From Novosphingobium sp. (GTDB lineage Bacteria; Pseudomonadota; Alphaproteobacteria; Sphingomonadales; Sphingomonadaceae), in the NCBI RefSeq assembly GCF_020852455.1, contig NZ_JADZAT010000023.1:1-64000 (forward strand): 64,000 nucleotides of DNA, given 5' to 3'. Each line of letters starts with the position of its first letter. The stretch's first letter is position 1. Position numbers and translations under genes: made by a program. The notes below the pieces were generated by a model. The model worked only from the letters and a program-made list of their open reading frames with translations, was not told the origin of the DNA and searched no databases. Shown here in pieces: positions 28,647 to 39,036 of the stretch.

Positions 28647-29846
28647 ATGTCCGAGGAATTCTACCGCATCAAGCGACTGCCGCCCTATGTCATCGCCGAA
28701 GTCAATGGCATGCGGGCAGCGGCGCGCGCCGCGGGCCAGGACATTATCGACCTGGGGATGGGCAATCCCGATCTGCCCCCGCCGCAGCACGTGATCGACA
28801 AGCTGTGCGAAGTGGCCCAGAAGCCCAGCGCGCACGGCTATTCGGCCAGCTCGGGCATCCCCGGGGTGCGCAAGGCGCAGGCCAATTACTATGCCCGCCG
28901 GTTCGGGGTGGAGCTTGATCCCGAGAGCGAAGTGGTGATGACCATGGGCTCGAAAGAGGGTCTGGCAAGCCTGGCCACCGCGATCACCGGGCCGGGCGAT
29001 GTGGTGCTGGCACCCAACCCCAGCTACCCGATCCATACCTTCGGTTTCATCATCGCCGGGGCGACGATCCGCTCGGTCCCGACCACGCCGGACGAGAATT
29101 ACTGGCGCGCGCTTGACCGGGCGATGGCCTTTACCGTGCCGCGCCCCTCGATCCTGATCGTCAACTACCCCTCGAACCCCACCGCCGAAACGGTCGATCT
29201 GGCCTTTTATGAACGGCTGGTCGCCTGGGCGAAGGAGAACAAGGTCTGGGTGCTGTCGGACCTGGCCTATTCCGAGCTCTATTACGATGGCAAGCCGACC
29301 CCTTCGATCCTGCAGGTGCCGGGTGCCAAGGATGTCGCGGTTGAATTCACCTCGATGTCGAAGACCTTTTCGATGGCCGGCTGGCGGGTTGGCTTCGCGG
29401 TTGGCAACCAGCGGCTGATTGCCGCGCTGAAGCGGGTGAAGAGCTACCTCGATTACGGCGCCTTTACCCCGATTCAGGCGGCAACCGTCGCCGCGCTCAA
29501 CGGCCCGCAGGATATCGTCGATGCCAACCGCGCACTTTACCAGAAGCGCCGCGATGTGCTGATCGAAAGCTTCGGGCGCGCGGGGTGGGATATTCCCGCT
29601 CCTGCGGCATCGATGTTTGCCTGGGCGCCCTTGCCCCCCGCGCTAAAGGAAATGGGCAGTCTTGAATTCGCCAAGCAGCTGTTGACCCATGCCGAAGTCG
29701 CGGTCGCCCCGGGCGTCGGTTACGGCGAAGAGGGCGAAGGTTTTGTGCGTATCGCATTGGTAGAAAACGAACAAAGACTGCGCCAGGCGGCGCGCAATGT
29801 GCGCCGCTACCTCCAATCGATGGGCATCAACGCCTCGGCCGCCTGA
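28647..29846 (+). CDS. Class I/II PLP aminotransferase (AlaC / LL-DAP aminotransferase-like)
   Basis: IDLGMGNPDLPPPQHVIDKL, NYPSNPTAETVDL, SMSKTFSMAGWRVGFAVG. Confidence 0.92.
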   Translation: MSEEFYRIKRLPPYVIAEVNGMRAAARAAGQDIIDLGMGNPDLPPPQHVIDKLCEVAQKPSAHGYSASSGIPGVRKAQANYYARRFGVELDPESEVVMTMGSKEGLASLATAITGPGDVVLAPNPSYPIHTFGFIIAGATIRSVPTTPDENYWRALDRAMAFTVPRPSILIVNYPSNPTAETVDLAFYERLVAWAKENKVWVLSDLAYSELYYDGKPTPSILQVPGAKDVAVEFTSMSKTFSMAGWRVGFAVGNQRLIAALKRVKSYLDYGAFTPIQAATVAALNGPQDIVDANRALYQKRRDVLIESFGRAGWDIPAPAASMFAWAPLPPALKEMGSLEFAKQLLTHAEVAVAPGVGYGEEGEGFVRIALVENEQRLRQAARNVRRYLQSMGINASAA

Positions 29847-29959
29847 AAAGGGTCCCAAAATCGGCCAATTCCTGCGGTTCTCCCCTATTGCGTGGGCCGC
29901 GGGAATTGTGCAGCCATGCCGCGGGGAAAGATTTCGGGCACTGGCCTTGAGAGGGCAAC

Positions 29960-30679
29960 TTGCGGCTGTTTCGCTGGTTTTCGGCAGGGCCTATCCCTGC
30001 CGCCTATGACTTGCGCCGGGTCGGCTGGCAGCTGTTGGGCGATTCGCATTCGTCCGGCCCGGCTGAGGCGCATGTCGTGCTGGGCCGCCCGCACGATCTG
30101 CCGCTTGTCCAGTGGCTGAGCCTGGCCGGTGCCAACCCGGCGCAGCGCAAGTGGATGATGATGCTTGAGGTCGAGGAATCGAGCGAGCGTGCACGGATGC
30201 TGCGGTTGGGCTTTGGCGATGCCCTGGCGCGCGGCCCGACGCTTGAAGAGATCGAGGCGCGCGTCCTGCGGCTTGAACAGCTGGCCCAGTCGCTGCCGCG
30301 TTACCGGATCCATGGCCCGATCAAGCTCGACCTGCTGGCGCGCGAGGCCTATGTGGCGGGCCGCGCGGTCGGGCTGCATCCGCGCGAATTCGCGCTGCTG
30401 TGGCGGCTGGCGGAAACCCCGGGCGAGGCGGTCAGCGCCAGCGAACTGCTCTACGATGTGTGGCGGCTGTCGTTCCGTCCAGAAACCAACAGCCTGGCAG
30501 TCCACGTCAGCCGCCTGCGCACCAAGCTGCGGACTTCGGGCGTCGATGGCATGGTCGAAACGCTGGTCGATGGATCATACTGCCTGGTTGCCCGGATGCA
30601 GCGTCCGGCGTTGGCCACTGGCAGTGAATTGTCGCTGGACGGCTTGCTGCGAATGGGCAAGGAACAGGCCTTACCCTGA
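29960..30679 (+). CDS. Winged-helix (OmpR/PhoB C-terminal type) regulator, TTG start proposed
   Basis: LHPREFALLWRLAETPGEAVSASELLYDVWRLSFRPETNSLAVHVSRLRTKL. Confidence 0.8.
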   Translation: MRLFRWFSAGPIPAAYDLRRVGWQLLGDSHSSGPAEAHVVLGRPHDLPLVQWLSLAGANPAQRKWMMMLEVEESSERARMLRLGFGDALARGPTLEEIEARVLRLEQLAQSLPRYRIHGPIKLDLLAREAYVAGRAVGLHPREFALLWRLAETPGEAVSASELLYDVWRLSFRPETNSLAVHVSRLRTKLRTSGVDGMVETLVDGSYCLVARMQRPALATGSELSLDGLLRMGKEQALP

Positions 30680-30702
30680 ATGTCTGGAGGAACTGAGCGA
30701 CC

Positions 30703-31515
30703 ATGGACCTGACCGTAAACCCGCAAGGCCGCATTGCGATCAATATCGAGCAGGATGGCGTGGCCCAGGTCAGGCTGATCCGCGCCGACAAGATGAACGC
30801 GCTCGATCCCGACATGTTTGCCGCGCTGATCGATGCGGCGCGGGTGCTTTATGACCTGAAAGGGCTGCGCTGCGTGGTGCTGTCGGGCGAAGGGCGCAGC
30901 TTCTGCGCCGGGCTGGACCTGACCAGCATGGCCCAGACCGGCCGGCATGACCGCGTGCCCCTGACCGAGCGGACCTATGGCAATGCCAACCATGCCCAGC
31001 AGGTGGCGCTGCAATGGCGCAAGCTGCCGGTGCCGGTGATCGCGGCGGTGCACGGGGTCTGTTTCGGTGGCGGGCTGCAGATTGCCAGCGGCGCCGATAT
31101 CCGTGTGGTCGCGCCCGACGCGCGCATGGCGGTGATGGAAATGAAGTGGGGGCTGGTGCCCGATATGGCGGGCTATGCGCTGTGGCGCGGGATGGTCCGC
31201 GACGATGTGCTGCGCGAACTGACCTATACCAACCGCGAATTCTCGGGCGCCGATGCCCAGACGCTGGGCTTTGCGACGGTGGTCGATGCCAATCCGCTGG
31301 CCCGAGCCAATGCCATCGCCGCCGAAATCGCCAACCGCAACCCGCACGCCCAGCGCGCGGCCAAGCGCTTGTTCGGCGATTACCTTCACGCCAGCGAGGC
31401 TGAAATCCTGATGGCCGAAAGCGTTGAACAACAGGCGCTGATCGGCAGCAAGAACCAGATCGAAGCGGTGATGAGCCAGATGGAAAAACGCAAGGGCGCG
31501 TTCGTCGATCCCTAA
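30703..31515 (+). CDS. Crotonase/enoyl-CoA hydratase family protein
   Basis: LSGEGRSFCAGLDLTSM, HGVCFGGGLQIASGADIRV. Confidence 0.93.
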   Translation: MDLTVNPQGRIAINIEQDGVAQVRLIRADKMNALDPDMFAALIDAARVLYDLKGLRCVVLSGEGRSFCAGLDLTSMAQTGRHDRVPLTERTYGNANHAQQVALQWRKLPVPVIAAVHGVCFGGGLQIASGADIRVVAPDARMAVMEMKWGLVPDMAGYALWRGMVRDDVLRELTYTNREFSGADAQTLGFATVVDANPLARANAIAAEIANRNPHAQRAAKRLFGDYLHASEAEILMAESVEQQALIGSKNQIEAVMSQMEKRKGAFVDP

Positions 31516-32351
31516 GCCTTCAATCGCTCGGCATGCCACTGCACGTGGTCGGCCATGAAGCTGGAGATGAAATAGTACGAGTGGTCGTACCCCGGCTGCA
31601 TCCGGATTGTCGCCGGGATCCCGGCCTTGCGGCAGGCCAGCACCAAGAGCCCGGTCTTGAGCTGTTCGTGCAGGAAATTGTCGGCCTCACCCTGATCAAC
31701 CAGCAGGTCGGGCAGGCGCGCGCCGTCCTCGATCAGCGCGCAGGCATCGTATTCGCGCCAAGCCGCCTTGTCGGCGCCGATATAGCCGGTCAGCGCCTTA
31801 TCGCCCCAGGGGCAGTTGAGCGGGCTCACGATCGGCGCAAAGGCGCTGACTGACTTGAACCGACCGGGATTGCGCAGGGCAATGGTCAAAGCGCCGTGGC
31901 CGCCCATCGAATGCCCGGTGATCCCCTGGCGGGCCAGGTCGGCCGCGGGGAATTCCGCCGCGATCAGTGCGGGCAGTTCCTGTTCGATGTAGCTGCGCAT
32001 GCGGAAATTGGCCGCCCATGGTTCCTGGGTGGCATCGACATAGAAGCCCGCGCCCTTGCCGAAGTCATAGCCCTCATCGTCCGGCACGTCATCGCCGCGC
32101 GGACTGGTGTCGGGAGCGATCAGGATCACCCCGTGCCGCGCGCAGGCAGCGCGGAATTCGCCTTTCTCGGTGACATTGGCGTGGGTGCAGGTCAGCCCTG
32201 ACAGGTACCACAGCACCGGCAGCTTCGCGCCTTCGGCATGATCGGGCACGAAGACCGAAAAGGTCATCGGCGTGCCGGTTGCGCTCGACTGGTGGGTATA
32301 GACCCCTTGCGTGCCGCCATGGCTACGGTTGGCCGAAAGCTGTTCCATCAT
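31512..32351 (-). CDS. fghA: S-formylglutathione hydrolase
   Basis: LSGLTCTHANVTEKGEFRAACARHGVILIAPDTSPRGDDVPDDEGYDFGKGAGFYVDATQEPW; GHSMGGHGAL. Confidence 0.96.
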   Translation of the reverse strand: MMEQLSANRSHGGTQGVYTHQSSATGTPMTFSVFVPDHAEGAKLPVLWYLSGLTCTHANVTEKGEFRAACARHGVILIAPDTSPRGDDVPDDEGYDFGKGAGFYVDATQEPWAANFRMRSYIEQELPALIAAEFPAADLARQGITGHSMGGHGALTIALRNPGRFKSVSAFAPIVSPLNCPWGDKALTGYIGADKAAWREYDACALIEDGARLPDLLVDQGEADNFLHEQLKTGLLVLACRKAGIPATIRMQPGYDHSYYFISSFMADHVQWHAERLKA

Positions 32352-32731
32352 TTCACCCGGTGAAAGCCGCACAGCTTGTTGCCCGAAGGATCGCGCAGAT
32401 AGGCCAGATAGAGCACCCGGCCATCGGGTGGGCAGCGTTCACCCGGCGGATCCTCGATCGCAGTGCCGCCGTGCGCCAGCCCCGCGGCATGCCAGGCATT
32501 GACCTCGGCCGGAGAGGCGGCCAGGAACCCCAGCGTATGGCCGTTGCCGCCGTGGGTCGGCTCGCCATTGATCGGCCTGGTGATCAGCAGCCGCCCGCCA
32601 GCATGGACATAGATCAGCCGGCCGCGCACATCGATTTCACCTTCGGGCACGCCCAGCGCGCCGAGGGCGGCATCGTAGAACCGCTTGGCCGCTTCGATAT
32701 CGTTCGCGCCGATGGTGACGTGGCTGAACAT
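32348..32731 (-). CDS. VOC/glyoxalase family protein
   Basis: MFSHVTIGANDIEAAKRFYDAALGALGV; RDPSGNKLCGFHR. Confidence 0.92.
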   Translation of the reverse strand: MFSHVTIGANDIEAAKRFYDAALGALGVPEGEIDVRGRLIYVHAGGRLLITRPINGEPTHGGNGHTLGFLAASPAEVNAWHAAGLAHGGTAIEDPPGERCPPDGRVLYLAYLRDPSGNKLCGFHRVK

Positions 32732-32735
32732 CGGA

Positions 32736-33848
32736 TCAGAACACCACGACCGAACGGATCGACTTGCCGGCATGCATCAGGTCGAAGGCGGTGTTGATTT
32801 CTTCCAGCCCCATCACGTGGGTGATCATCGGGTCGATCTCGATCTTGCCGGCCATGTACATGTCAACGATCTTGGGCACGTCGGTGCGGCCCTTGGCCCC
32901 GCCGAACGCGGTTCCGCGCCAGTTGCGGCCCGTCACCAGCTGGAACGGGCGGGTGGCGATTTCCTTGCCGGCTTCGGCCACGCCGATGATGATCGAAGTG
33001 CCCCATCCGCGGTGGCAGGCTTCCAGCGCGGTGCGCATCACATCGGTGTTGCCGGTGGCGTCAAAGGTATAGTCTGCGCCGCCATCGGTCATCGCCACGA
33101 TCTTGGCGACCACATCCTCGCGGCTCATGCCCTTCGAATTGAGGAAGTCGGTCATCCCGAACTTGCGGCCCCATTCCTCGCGGGTTTCGTTGATGTCGAC
33201 GCCGATGATCTTGTTCGCGCCGGCCAGCCGCGCGCCCTGGATCACGTTGAGCCCGATCCCGCCAAGCCCGAAGACCACCACGTTGTCACCCACCTGGACC
33301 TTGGCGGTGTTGATCACCGCGCCCACGCCCGTGGTCACCCCGCAGCCGATGTAGCAACTGGTCTGGAACGGCGCGTCCTCGCGGATCTTGGCGACCGCGA
33401 TCTCGGGCAGCACGGTGAAGTTCGAGAAAGTCGAACAGCCCATGTAGTGATAGATCGTCTGGCCCTTGTAGCTGAAGCGCGAGGTGCCATCGGGCATCAG
33501 CCCCTGACCCTGGGTGGCGCGGATCGCGGTGCACAGGTTGGTCTTGCCCGAGAGGCACGACTTACACTGGCGGCATTCCGGGGTGTAGAGCGGGATCACG
33601 TGATCGCCCGGCTTGACCGAGGTCACGCCCGCGCCCACTTCGCGAACGATTCCAGCGCCTTCGTGACCCAGCACCGAGGGGAAGATCCCCTCGCTGTCGA
33701 ACCCGTCGAGCGTGTAGGCATCGGTATGGCAGATCCCCGTCGCCATGATCTCGACCAGCACTTCGCCCGCCTTGGGACCTTCAAGGTCAAGCTCGACAAT
33801 CTCAAGCGGCTGCTTGGGCGCAAAGGCGACTGCGGCGCGGGTCTTCAT
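32736..33848 (-). CDS. frmA: S-(hydroxymethyl)glutathione dehydrogenase (class III ADH)
   Basis: [58 protein letters not shown]. Confidence 0.96.
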   Translation of the reverse strand: MKTRAAVAFAPKQPLEIVELDLEGPKAGEVLVEIMATGICHTDAYTLDGFDSEGIFPSVLGHEGAGIVREVGAGVTSVKPGDHVIPLYTPECRQCKSCLSGKTNLCTAIRATQGQGLMPDGTSRFSYKGQTIYHYMGCSTFSNFTVLPEIAVAKIREDAPFQTSCYIGCGVTTGVGAVINTAKVQVGDNVVVFGLGGIGLNVIQGARLAGANKIIGVDINETREEWGRKFGMTDFLNSKGMSREDVVAKIVAMTDGGADYTFDATGNTDVMRTALEACHRGWGTSIIIGVAEAGKEIATRPFQLVTGRNWRGTAFGGAKGRTDVPKIVDMYMAGKIEIDPMITHVMGLEEINTAFDLMHAGKSIRSVVVF

Positions 33849-33983
33849 GGGCTGGATCCTCTTCCTTTTCCGGTCCGGTTCGGCGCTTACCTTGCGGCCA
33901 ATTCCGGCGTCAATCTCTCGGCCAGCGCCATGCGCAAAAGGCATCGGCTTGGCAAGCATGATGCGCCGCGCTAGCCAAGTCTT

Positions 33984-35369
33984 ATGAAATCCTTGCACGA
34001 TCCTGATTGCCTGCTCGCCGAAGGCCTCGCCGCGATCCGGGCGCAGTTCAAGGTGCCCGCCACCTTTCCCGATGCGGTCGAAAGCGCTGCCCGGGAGGCG
34101 GCACAACAGGCACCTGACAGTCACACCGACCGCACACAAATGCCCTTCGTCACGCTTGACCCGGCCAGCTCGACCGATCTGGACCAGGCCTTCGCAATCG
34201 AACCGGCGGGCGGCGACCTGTTGCTGCACTATGCGATTGCCGACGTGCCGTGGTTTGTCCGTTCGGGCGATCCGCTGGATCAGGAGGCATGGCAGCGCGG
34301 GCTGACCACCTATCTGCCCGATGGCAAGGCCGGGCTCTATCCCAGGGCCCTGTCGGAAGCGGCGGCCAGCCTGCTGCCCGATGGGGATCGCCCGGCAATC
34401 CTGTTCACCACCCGCGTCGCGCCCGATGGCGCGGTGAAGCTGCAGGGGGTGGAACGCGCCCTGATCCGCAGCCGCGCCAAGCTGGGCTATGAGACGGTGC
34501 GTGCGGACCAGTTGCCCGGTCAGTTCGCCGAACTGGCCCGCCGGATCGCGGCGGCCGATGACCAGCGCGGCGCCGCGCGGGTCGATCCGCCCGAACAGGA
34601 GGTTGAGCGCGACCAGCAGGGCCATTTCACCCTGCGGCTGCGCCCGCTGGCCATGGCCGAACGCCGCAATGCCGCGCTCTCGCTGGCGACCAACCTGGCA
34701 GTGGCCGATGCGCTCTATGCCGCGGGCACTGGGCTGTTCCGGGTCATGGCCGGGCCCGACGAGCGCGCGATTGCCCGGCTGCGCCACACCGCCCGGGCCT
34801 TCGGGCTCGACTGGCCGCACGAGGCAAGCCTCGCACAGTTCGAAAAGACGCTCGATCCGCAGGAACCTGCCGCCGCCGCCTTCATGCTGGCGATCCGCCG
34901 CGCCGGCAACGGCGCCAGCTATGTGCCCTACCAGCCGGGGGTGAAGCCGTGGCACGCCGCAATGGCCGCGACCTATTGCCACATGACCGCGCCCTTGCGG
35001 CGGCTGGCCGACCGCTATGTGCTGCGTGCCGCGCTGAGCGTCGCCAATGGTCAGCCGGTCGAGGCCGAGGTCGAGGCCGCGTTCCAGCAGCTTGGTTCGG
35101 TGATGGGCAAGGCCGATGGCCGCAGCAATCAGGTTGAACGTGCGGTGGTCGATCTGGCCGAAGCTGCGATCCTGGCCGGGCGCGAGGGCGAGCACTTCAG
35201 CGCGGTGGTGACCGATCTTGATCCGGCCGGCACCCGCATCCAGCTGTGCGACCTGCCGGTGGTGGCGCGCACATCGACCCACGGCGTGCGCCCGGGCGAT
35301 CCGATTACCGTGCGGCTCGATACCGCCGATCCGGCACGGCGGCTGGTGGGCTTCAGCCGAATCGCCTGA
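33984..35369 (+). CDS. RNB-domain (RNase II-like) ribonuclease
   Basis: [46 protein letters not shown]. Short form lacking obvious S1/CSD domains. Confidence 0.9.
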   Translation: MKSLHDPDCLLAEGLAAIRAQFKVPATFPDAVESAAREAAQQAPDSHTDRTQMPFVTLDPASSTDLDQAFAIEPAGGDLLLHYAIADVPWFVRSGDPLDQEAWQRGLTTYLPDGKAGLYPRALSEAAASLLPDGDRPAILFTTRVAPDGAVKLQGVERALIRSRAKLGYETVRADQLPGQFAELARRIAAADDQRGAARVDPPEQEVERDQQGHFTLRLRPLAMAERRNAALSLATNLAVADALYAAGTGLFRVMAGPDERAIARLRHTARAFGLDWPHEASLAQFEKTLDPQEPAAAAFMLAIRRAGNGASYVPYQPGVKPWHAAMAATYCHMTAPLRRLADRYVLRAALSVANGQPVEAEVEAAFQQLGSVMGKADGRSNQVERAVVDLAEAAILAGREGEHFSAVVTDLDPAGTRIQLCDLPVVARTSTHGVRPGDPITVRLDTADPARRLVGFSRIA

Positions 35370-35420
35370 TGGCCCTTGCGCACCCGCCGCGCCTCGGCTA
35401 GTGGCCCGGCCTTGCAGTGA

Positions 35421-35494
35421 GGCCCGATGGCGGAGTGGCTACGCACCGGACTGCAAATCCGTTTACGCCGGTTCGATTCCGGCTCGGGCCTCCA
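35421..35494 (+). tRNA. tRNA-Cys (anticodon GCA)
   Basis: GGCCCGA...TCGGGCC acceptor, loop CTGCAAA, T-loop GGTTCGATTCC, TCCA end. Confidence 0.95.
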
Positions 35495-35626
35495 CCATGC
35501 GCTGACGCAGCGCCCATTCCCGGATTTGGCATTTCAGACCCCGCAGGGGCTTATTCACCTTGCGGCAAGACCCGTTGGGCTAGCGCGGCTTGACCGGTCC
35601 GTCAGGGCTGGCAGGGGTCTTTCCGG

Positions 35627-36058
35627 ATGATGGCGCGCGCAATCATTGCAACTGGACTGGTGGCGCTGGGGCTTGGCCCGGCGGGGACCCTTGCACCTGC
35701 CACTGCGGCGCGGCCGGCAATCGACTTCCACTGTACCGTAACCGGCCAGATCAAAGGCTCACCCCAGCTGACCCGCGAGGCAATCTGCGCGCGGCTGGCA
35801 GCGGCGATCGAGCCTGCGATCAAGGCCAGATTGGTTCGCGTTGCCAGTCCGCCGCAGGGGGCTGCGCGCCGCTGGGTGCGCATCGCCGTGCGCCTTTCAC
35901 CGCCCGCGCAGGCTGAAGCCGCGTTTACCTCGCGCCTTGGCAAGGCGGTAAGAAATCATCCGCCAATCTCGATCGATGTCATGGACAAGCGGCTGGATAT
36001 GCGCGAAATCGACATGCTTTCCCGCGCAGTAGCCGAACGGCTGCACAGCGCCGGCTGA
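35627..36058 (+). CDS. Small secreted protein of unknown function
   Basis: Signal peptide MMARAIIATGLVALGLGPAGTLAPATAA; ends 17 nt before the RTX protease start. Confidence 0.7.
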   Translation: MMARAIIATGLVALGLGPAGTLAPATAARPAIDFHCTVTGQIKGSPQLTREAICARLAAAIEPAIKARLVRVASPPQGAARRWVRIAVRLSPPAQAEAAFTSRLGKAVRNHPPISIDVMDKRLDMREIDMLSRAVAERLHSAG

Positions 36059-36075
36059 ATTGGAGAATTGTTACG

Positions 36076-39036
36076 ATGCGTCTGTTCGGGCTCAATGCCG
36101 ATCTTGGCTTTGGCGATAGCTGGATGTTTGATGGTGGGGTATCGTATGCGGCCCCGCAGCTTGCCGCACGTTCGCGATTCAACCTGACCGCTGCTGAGGG
36201 CGATCATGCGCCGGGTGGCTGGGTGCTGGGTGCGCCCGATATTGTGCCGGGCGATACCAGCACCACCGCGACAGTTGCGGTTGGCGGCTATGTTGAAGGT
36301 GCGATTGACACGGCCGGCGATCATGACTGGTACGTCGTGACGCTGACTGCCGGGCAGACCTATACCTTTTCGACGATGTTCTCGACGGAGCTGGGCGACA
36401 GCATTCTGACGCTGCGCAGCTCGACCGGGGCGCTGATCGTGCAAAACGACGACGCCAACACCAGCAATGGCCTCTATCTGTCCGAGATAACCTACACGCC
36501 GACCTCGTCGGGCAACTTCTATCTCGACGTTTCGGGCTATCAGTCCGACACGGGCACCTACTATCTTTCGGTCACCCGGCCGATGGCGGATTCGGTCGCC
36601 GGGTCAACCGCAACCACCGGGACGGTCGCTATCGGAGGCAGCGTCAACGGCACGCTGGAAAACACCGGCGACCATGACTGGTATGCCGTCACGCTGACCG
36701 CCGGGCAGACCTATCTGTTTACCACCTCTGCAACCGGGGCGGCGGGTGACATCGATACCGCGCTGTTCCTGCGCGACGCAGTCGGCAGCCTGCTGGCCTA
36801 TAACGACGACAGCAACGGAACCTATTCGCGGATCCGCTTCACCGCCACCACCAGCGGCACCTATTATATCGATCTGGGCGGCTGGGGCGATGACGCAAGC
36901 GGGGGCTATCGGCTCCAGGCGGAGATCGCCCCGCCGCTTTCGCTCTATACCAACGATCAGATCGCCACGCAGCTGACCCACACCTATTGGGGCGGTTCGT
37001 CGCGGCACTTCAACGTGCAGCCCGGCGGCACGATCACCGTCAATCTGACCCAGTTGACCGCAGATGGCCAGTTCCTGGCCCGCGAGGCGCTCAACCTGTG
37101 GAGCGACGTGCTGGGCGTAACCTTCAACGAGGTTGCCAGCGGCGGGCAGATGCAGTTCGACGACAACCAGGACGGGGCCTTCACCTCCAGCTCGACTTCG
37201 GGCGGGATCATCACCTCGGCCACGGTCAATGTCTCGACCGCCTGGCTGACCCAGTCGGGTACCACACTGCGGTCCTATTCGTTCCAGACTTATGTCCACG
37301 AAATCGGCCATGCACTGGGGCTGGGGCATGGCGGCCCCTACAATACCACCGCCAATTACGGCCAGGATGCGACCTATCTCAACGATGCCTGGGCGACCAC
37401 GATCATGTCGTACTTCGACCAGACCGAGAACACCTATTTCGGCGGGCTGGGCTTCAGCCGGGTCTATGCCCAGACGCCGATGGTGGCGGACATCATTGCA
37501 GCGCGCAATCTGTATGGCGGCGGGGCCAGCAACACGCGTACCGGCAATACGACCTATGGCTTCAACAACAATTCAGGTCGAGAGATCTATTCGGCTGCCG
37601 TCGGGCAGACCTCGATCGCGGTGACCATCGTTGACAACGGCGGTACCGACACGCTCAACTATTCGGGCTTTGCCTCGAACCAGCGGATCGACCTCAACCA
37701 GGAAAGCTTCTCGAATATCGGCGGCGGGGTCGGCAACCTGTCGATCGCGCGCGGCACGATCATCGAGAATGCCATGGGCGGTAGCGGCAACGATGTGCTG
37801 ATCGGCAATGCGGCCAGCAACCGCCTCGACGGCGGGGCCGGCGTGGATTCGATGTATGGTGGAGCTGGCGATGATACTTTTGTCGTTAACCAGCAAACCG
37901 AACTGGTGTTCGAGAATGCCGGGGAGGGGAACGACAGGGTTGAATCGTCTTCCAGCTTCTACCTCTATGCCAACGTCGAGAACCTGACGCTGACCGGTGC
38001 GGGCGACTTTTTCGGGGTCGGCAACGATCTGGACAACATGATCTATGGCAACGATGGCCAGAACCTGCTGATCGGCGGGCTGGGCAATGACACCTTCTAT
38101 GGTGGCGGAGCCAGGGATTCGATTTTCGGCGAGTCCGGAAATGATTGGCTCTCTGGCGATGCGGGAATCGATTACCTGGTTGGCGGTGATGGCCACGACG
38201 TCATTCTGGGCGGTGATGGTGCCGACGAAATGTATGGTCAGGATGGCAGTGACACGCTGAATGGCGGCAACACCTTCGACACCGATATCATGGTTGGTGG
38301 GGCCGGCAGCGACTACTTGTACGGAAACAGCGGATTGGGTGACTATGACCTGATGTACGGCAATGAGGATGATGACCTCTACTATGTCGATACTCCGGCA
38401 GATCTGGTCTTCGAGCAGGCGGGCGAGGGTATCGACTGGGTCATCGCCGACATCGATGGTGCCGGATATTACCTCTATGCCAACATCGAGAAGCTGACGC
38501 TGCAGGGCACCACGCCGTTCGGGGTGGGCAACGATTTGGACAACATCATGACCGGCAGCGATTCGGCCAACTGGCTGCTGGGTGGCCTGGGCGACGACAC
38601 GCTCAACGGGATGCTGGGCGACGACGTGCTGTTTGGTGAAGCTGGGGGCGACACCTTCATCTTCGAACAGGGTACCGGCTCCGACATCGTCGGCGACTTC
38701 ACTCGCGGCCAGGACAAGATTGACCTGTCATCCTATGGCCTGACCTTCACCCAGTTGCAGGGCCTGTTCGTGCAGAACGGCAATGTCGGGGCGATCCAGA
38801 TGACCAACGGCGATGTGATCGTGCTGCACAACGTGACGATGAGCCAGCTTGAAGCCAGCGACTTCATTCTGGGCGCCACCGCTGAACCGGCAAAGGCTGC
38901 GCCCACCATGGAGCCGCAGCCGTTCGTCAGCGCAAATCCGCTGGCGGCTGATACGCCTTATGGCGTTGAAGGGATCGTTGGCGGAGGTCTGGCCCACTGG
39001 GACAGCGCGCCAAACCAGGGCTGGCTGCTGGGCTAA
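36076..39036 (+). CDS. Serralysin-like (M10) metallopeptidase with PPC-like domains and RTX repeats; type I secretion substrate candidate
   Basis: YVHEIGHALGLGHGG zinc motif, IMSYFDQ Met-turn region, two DHDWYxVTLTAGQTY PPC-like repeats, many GGxGxD nonapeptides; no Sec signal peptide. Confidence 0.94.
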   Translation: MRLFGLNADLGFGDSWMFDGGVSYAAPQLAARSRFNLTAAEGDHAPGGWVLGAPDIVPGDTSTTATVAVGGYVEGAIDTAGDHDWYVVTLTAGQTYTFSTMFSTELGDSILTLRSSTGALIVQNDDANTSNGLYLSEITYTPTSSGNFYLDVSGYQSDTGTYYLSVTRPMADSVAGSTATTGTVAIGGSVNGTLENTGDHDWYAVTLTAGQTYLFTTSATGAAGDIDTALFLRDAVGSLLAYNDDSNGTYSRIRFTATTSGTYYIDLGGWGDDASGGYRLQAEIAPPLSLYTNDQIATQLTHTYWGGSSRHFNVQPGGTITVNLTQLTADGQFLAREALNLWSDVLGVTFNEVASGGQMQFDDNQDGAFTSSSTSGGIITSATVNVSTAWLTQSGTTLRSYSFQTYVHEIGHALGLGHGGPYNTTANYGQDATYLNDAWATTIMSYFDQTENTYFGGLGFSRVYAQTPMVADIIAARNLYGGGASNTRTGNTTYGFNNNSGREIYSAAVGQTSIAVTIVDNGGTDTLNYSGFASNQRIDLNQESFSNIGGGVGNLSIARGTIIENAMGGSGNDVLIGNAASNRLDGGAGVDSMYGGAGDDTFVVNQQTELVFENAGEGNDRVESSSSFYLYANVENLTLTGAGDFFGVGNDLDNMIYGNDGQNLLIGGLGNDTFYGGGARDSIFGESGNDWLSGDAGIDYLVGGDGHDVILGGDGADEMYGQDGSDTLNGGNTFDTDIMVGGAGSDYLYGNSGLGDYDLMYGNEDDDLYYVDTPADLVFEQAGEGIDWVIADIDGAGYYLYANIEKLTLQGTTPFGVGNDLDNIMTGSDSANWLLGGLGDDTLNGMLGDDVLFGEAGGDTFIFEQGTGSDIVGDFTRGQDKIDLSSYGLTFTQLQGLFVQNGNVGAIQMTNGDVIVLHNVTMSQLEASDFILGATAEPAKAAPTMEPQPFVSANPLAADTPYGVEGIVGGGLAHWDSAPNQGWLLG

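Noticed and set aside
26613-29036. Long N-terminal extension of phaC ORF to 29036
   Set aside because: Extension overlaps the divergent aminotransferase gene; PhaC family start at MSDRSADGEHPDD (28493) fits better.
37760-38700. Repetitive DNA in 38-kb region considered as a CRISPR-like or satellite array
   Set aside because: Repeats follow the protein-level RTX nonapeptide GGxGxDxxx inside one continuous CDS; no conserved DNA repeat with spacers.
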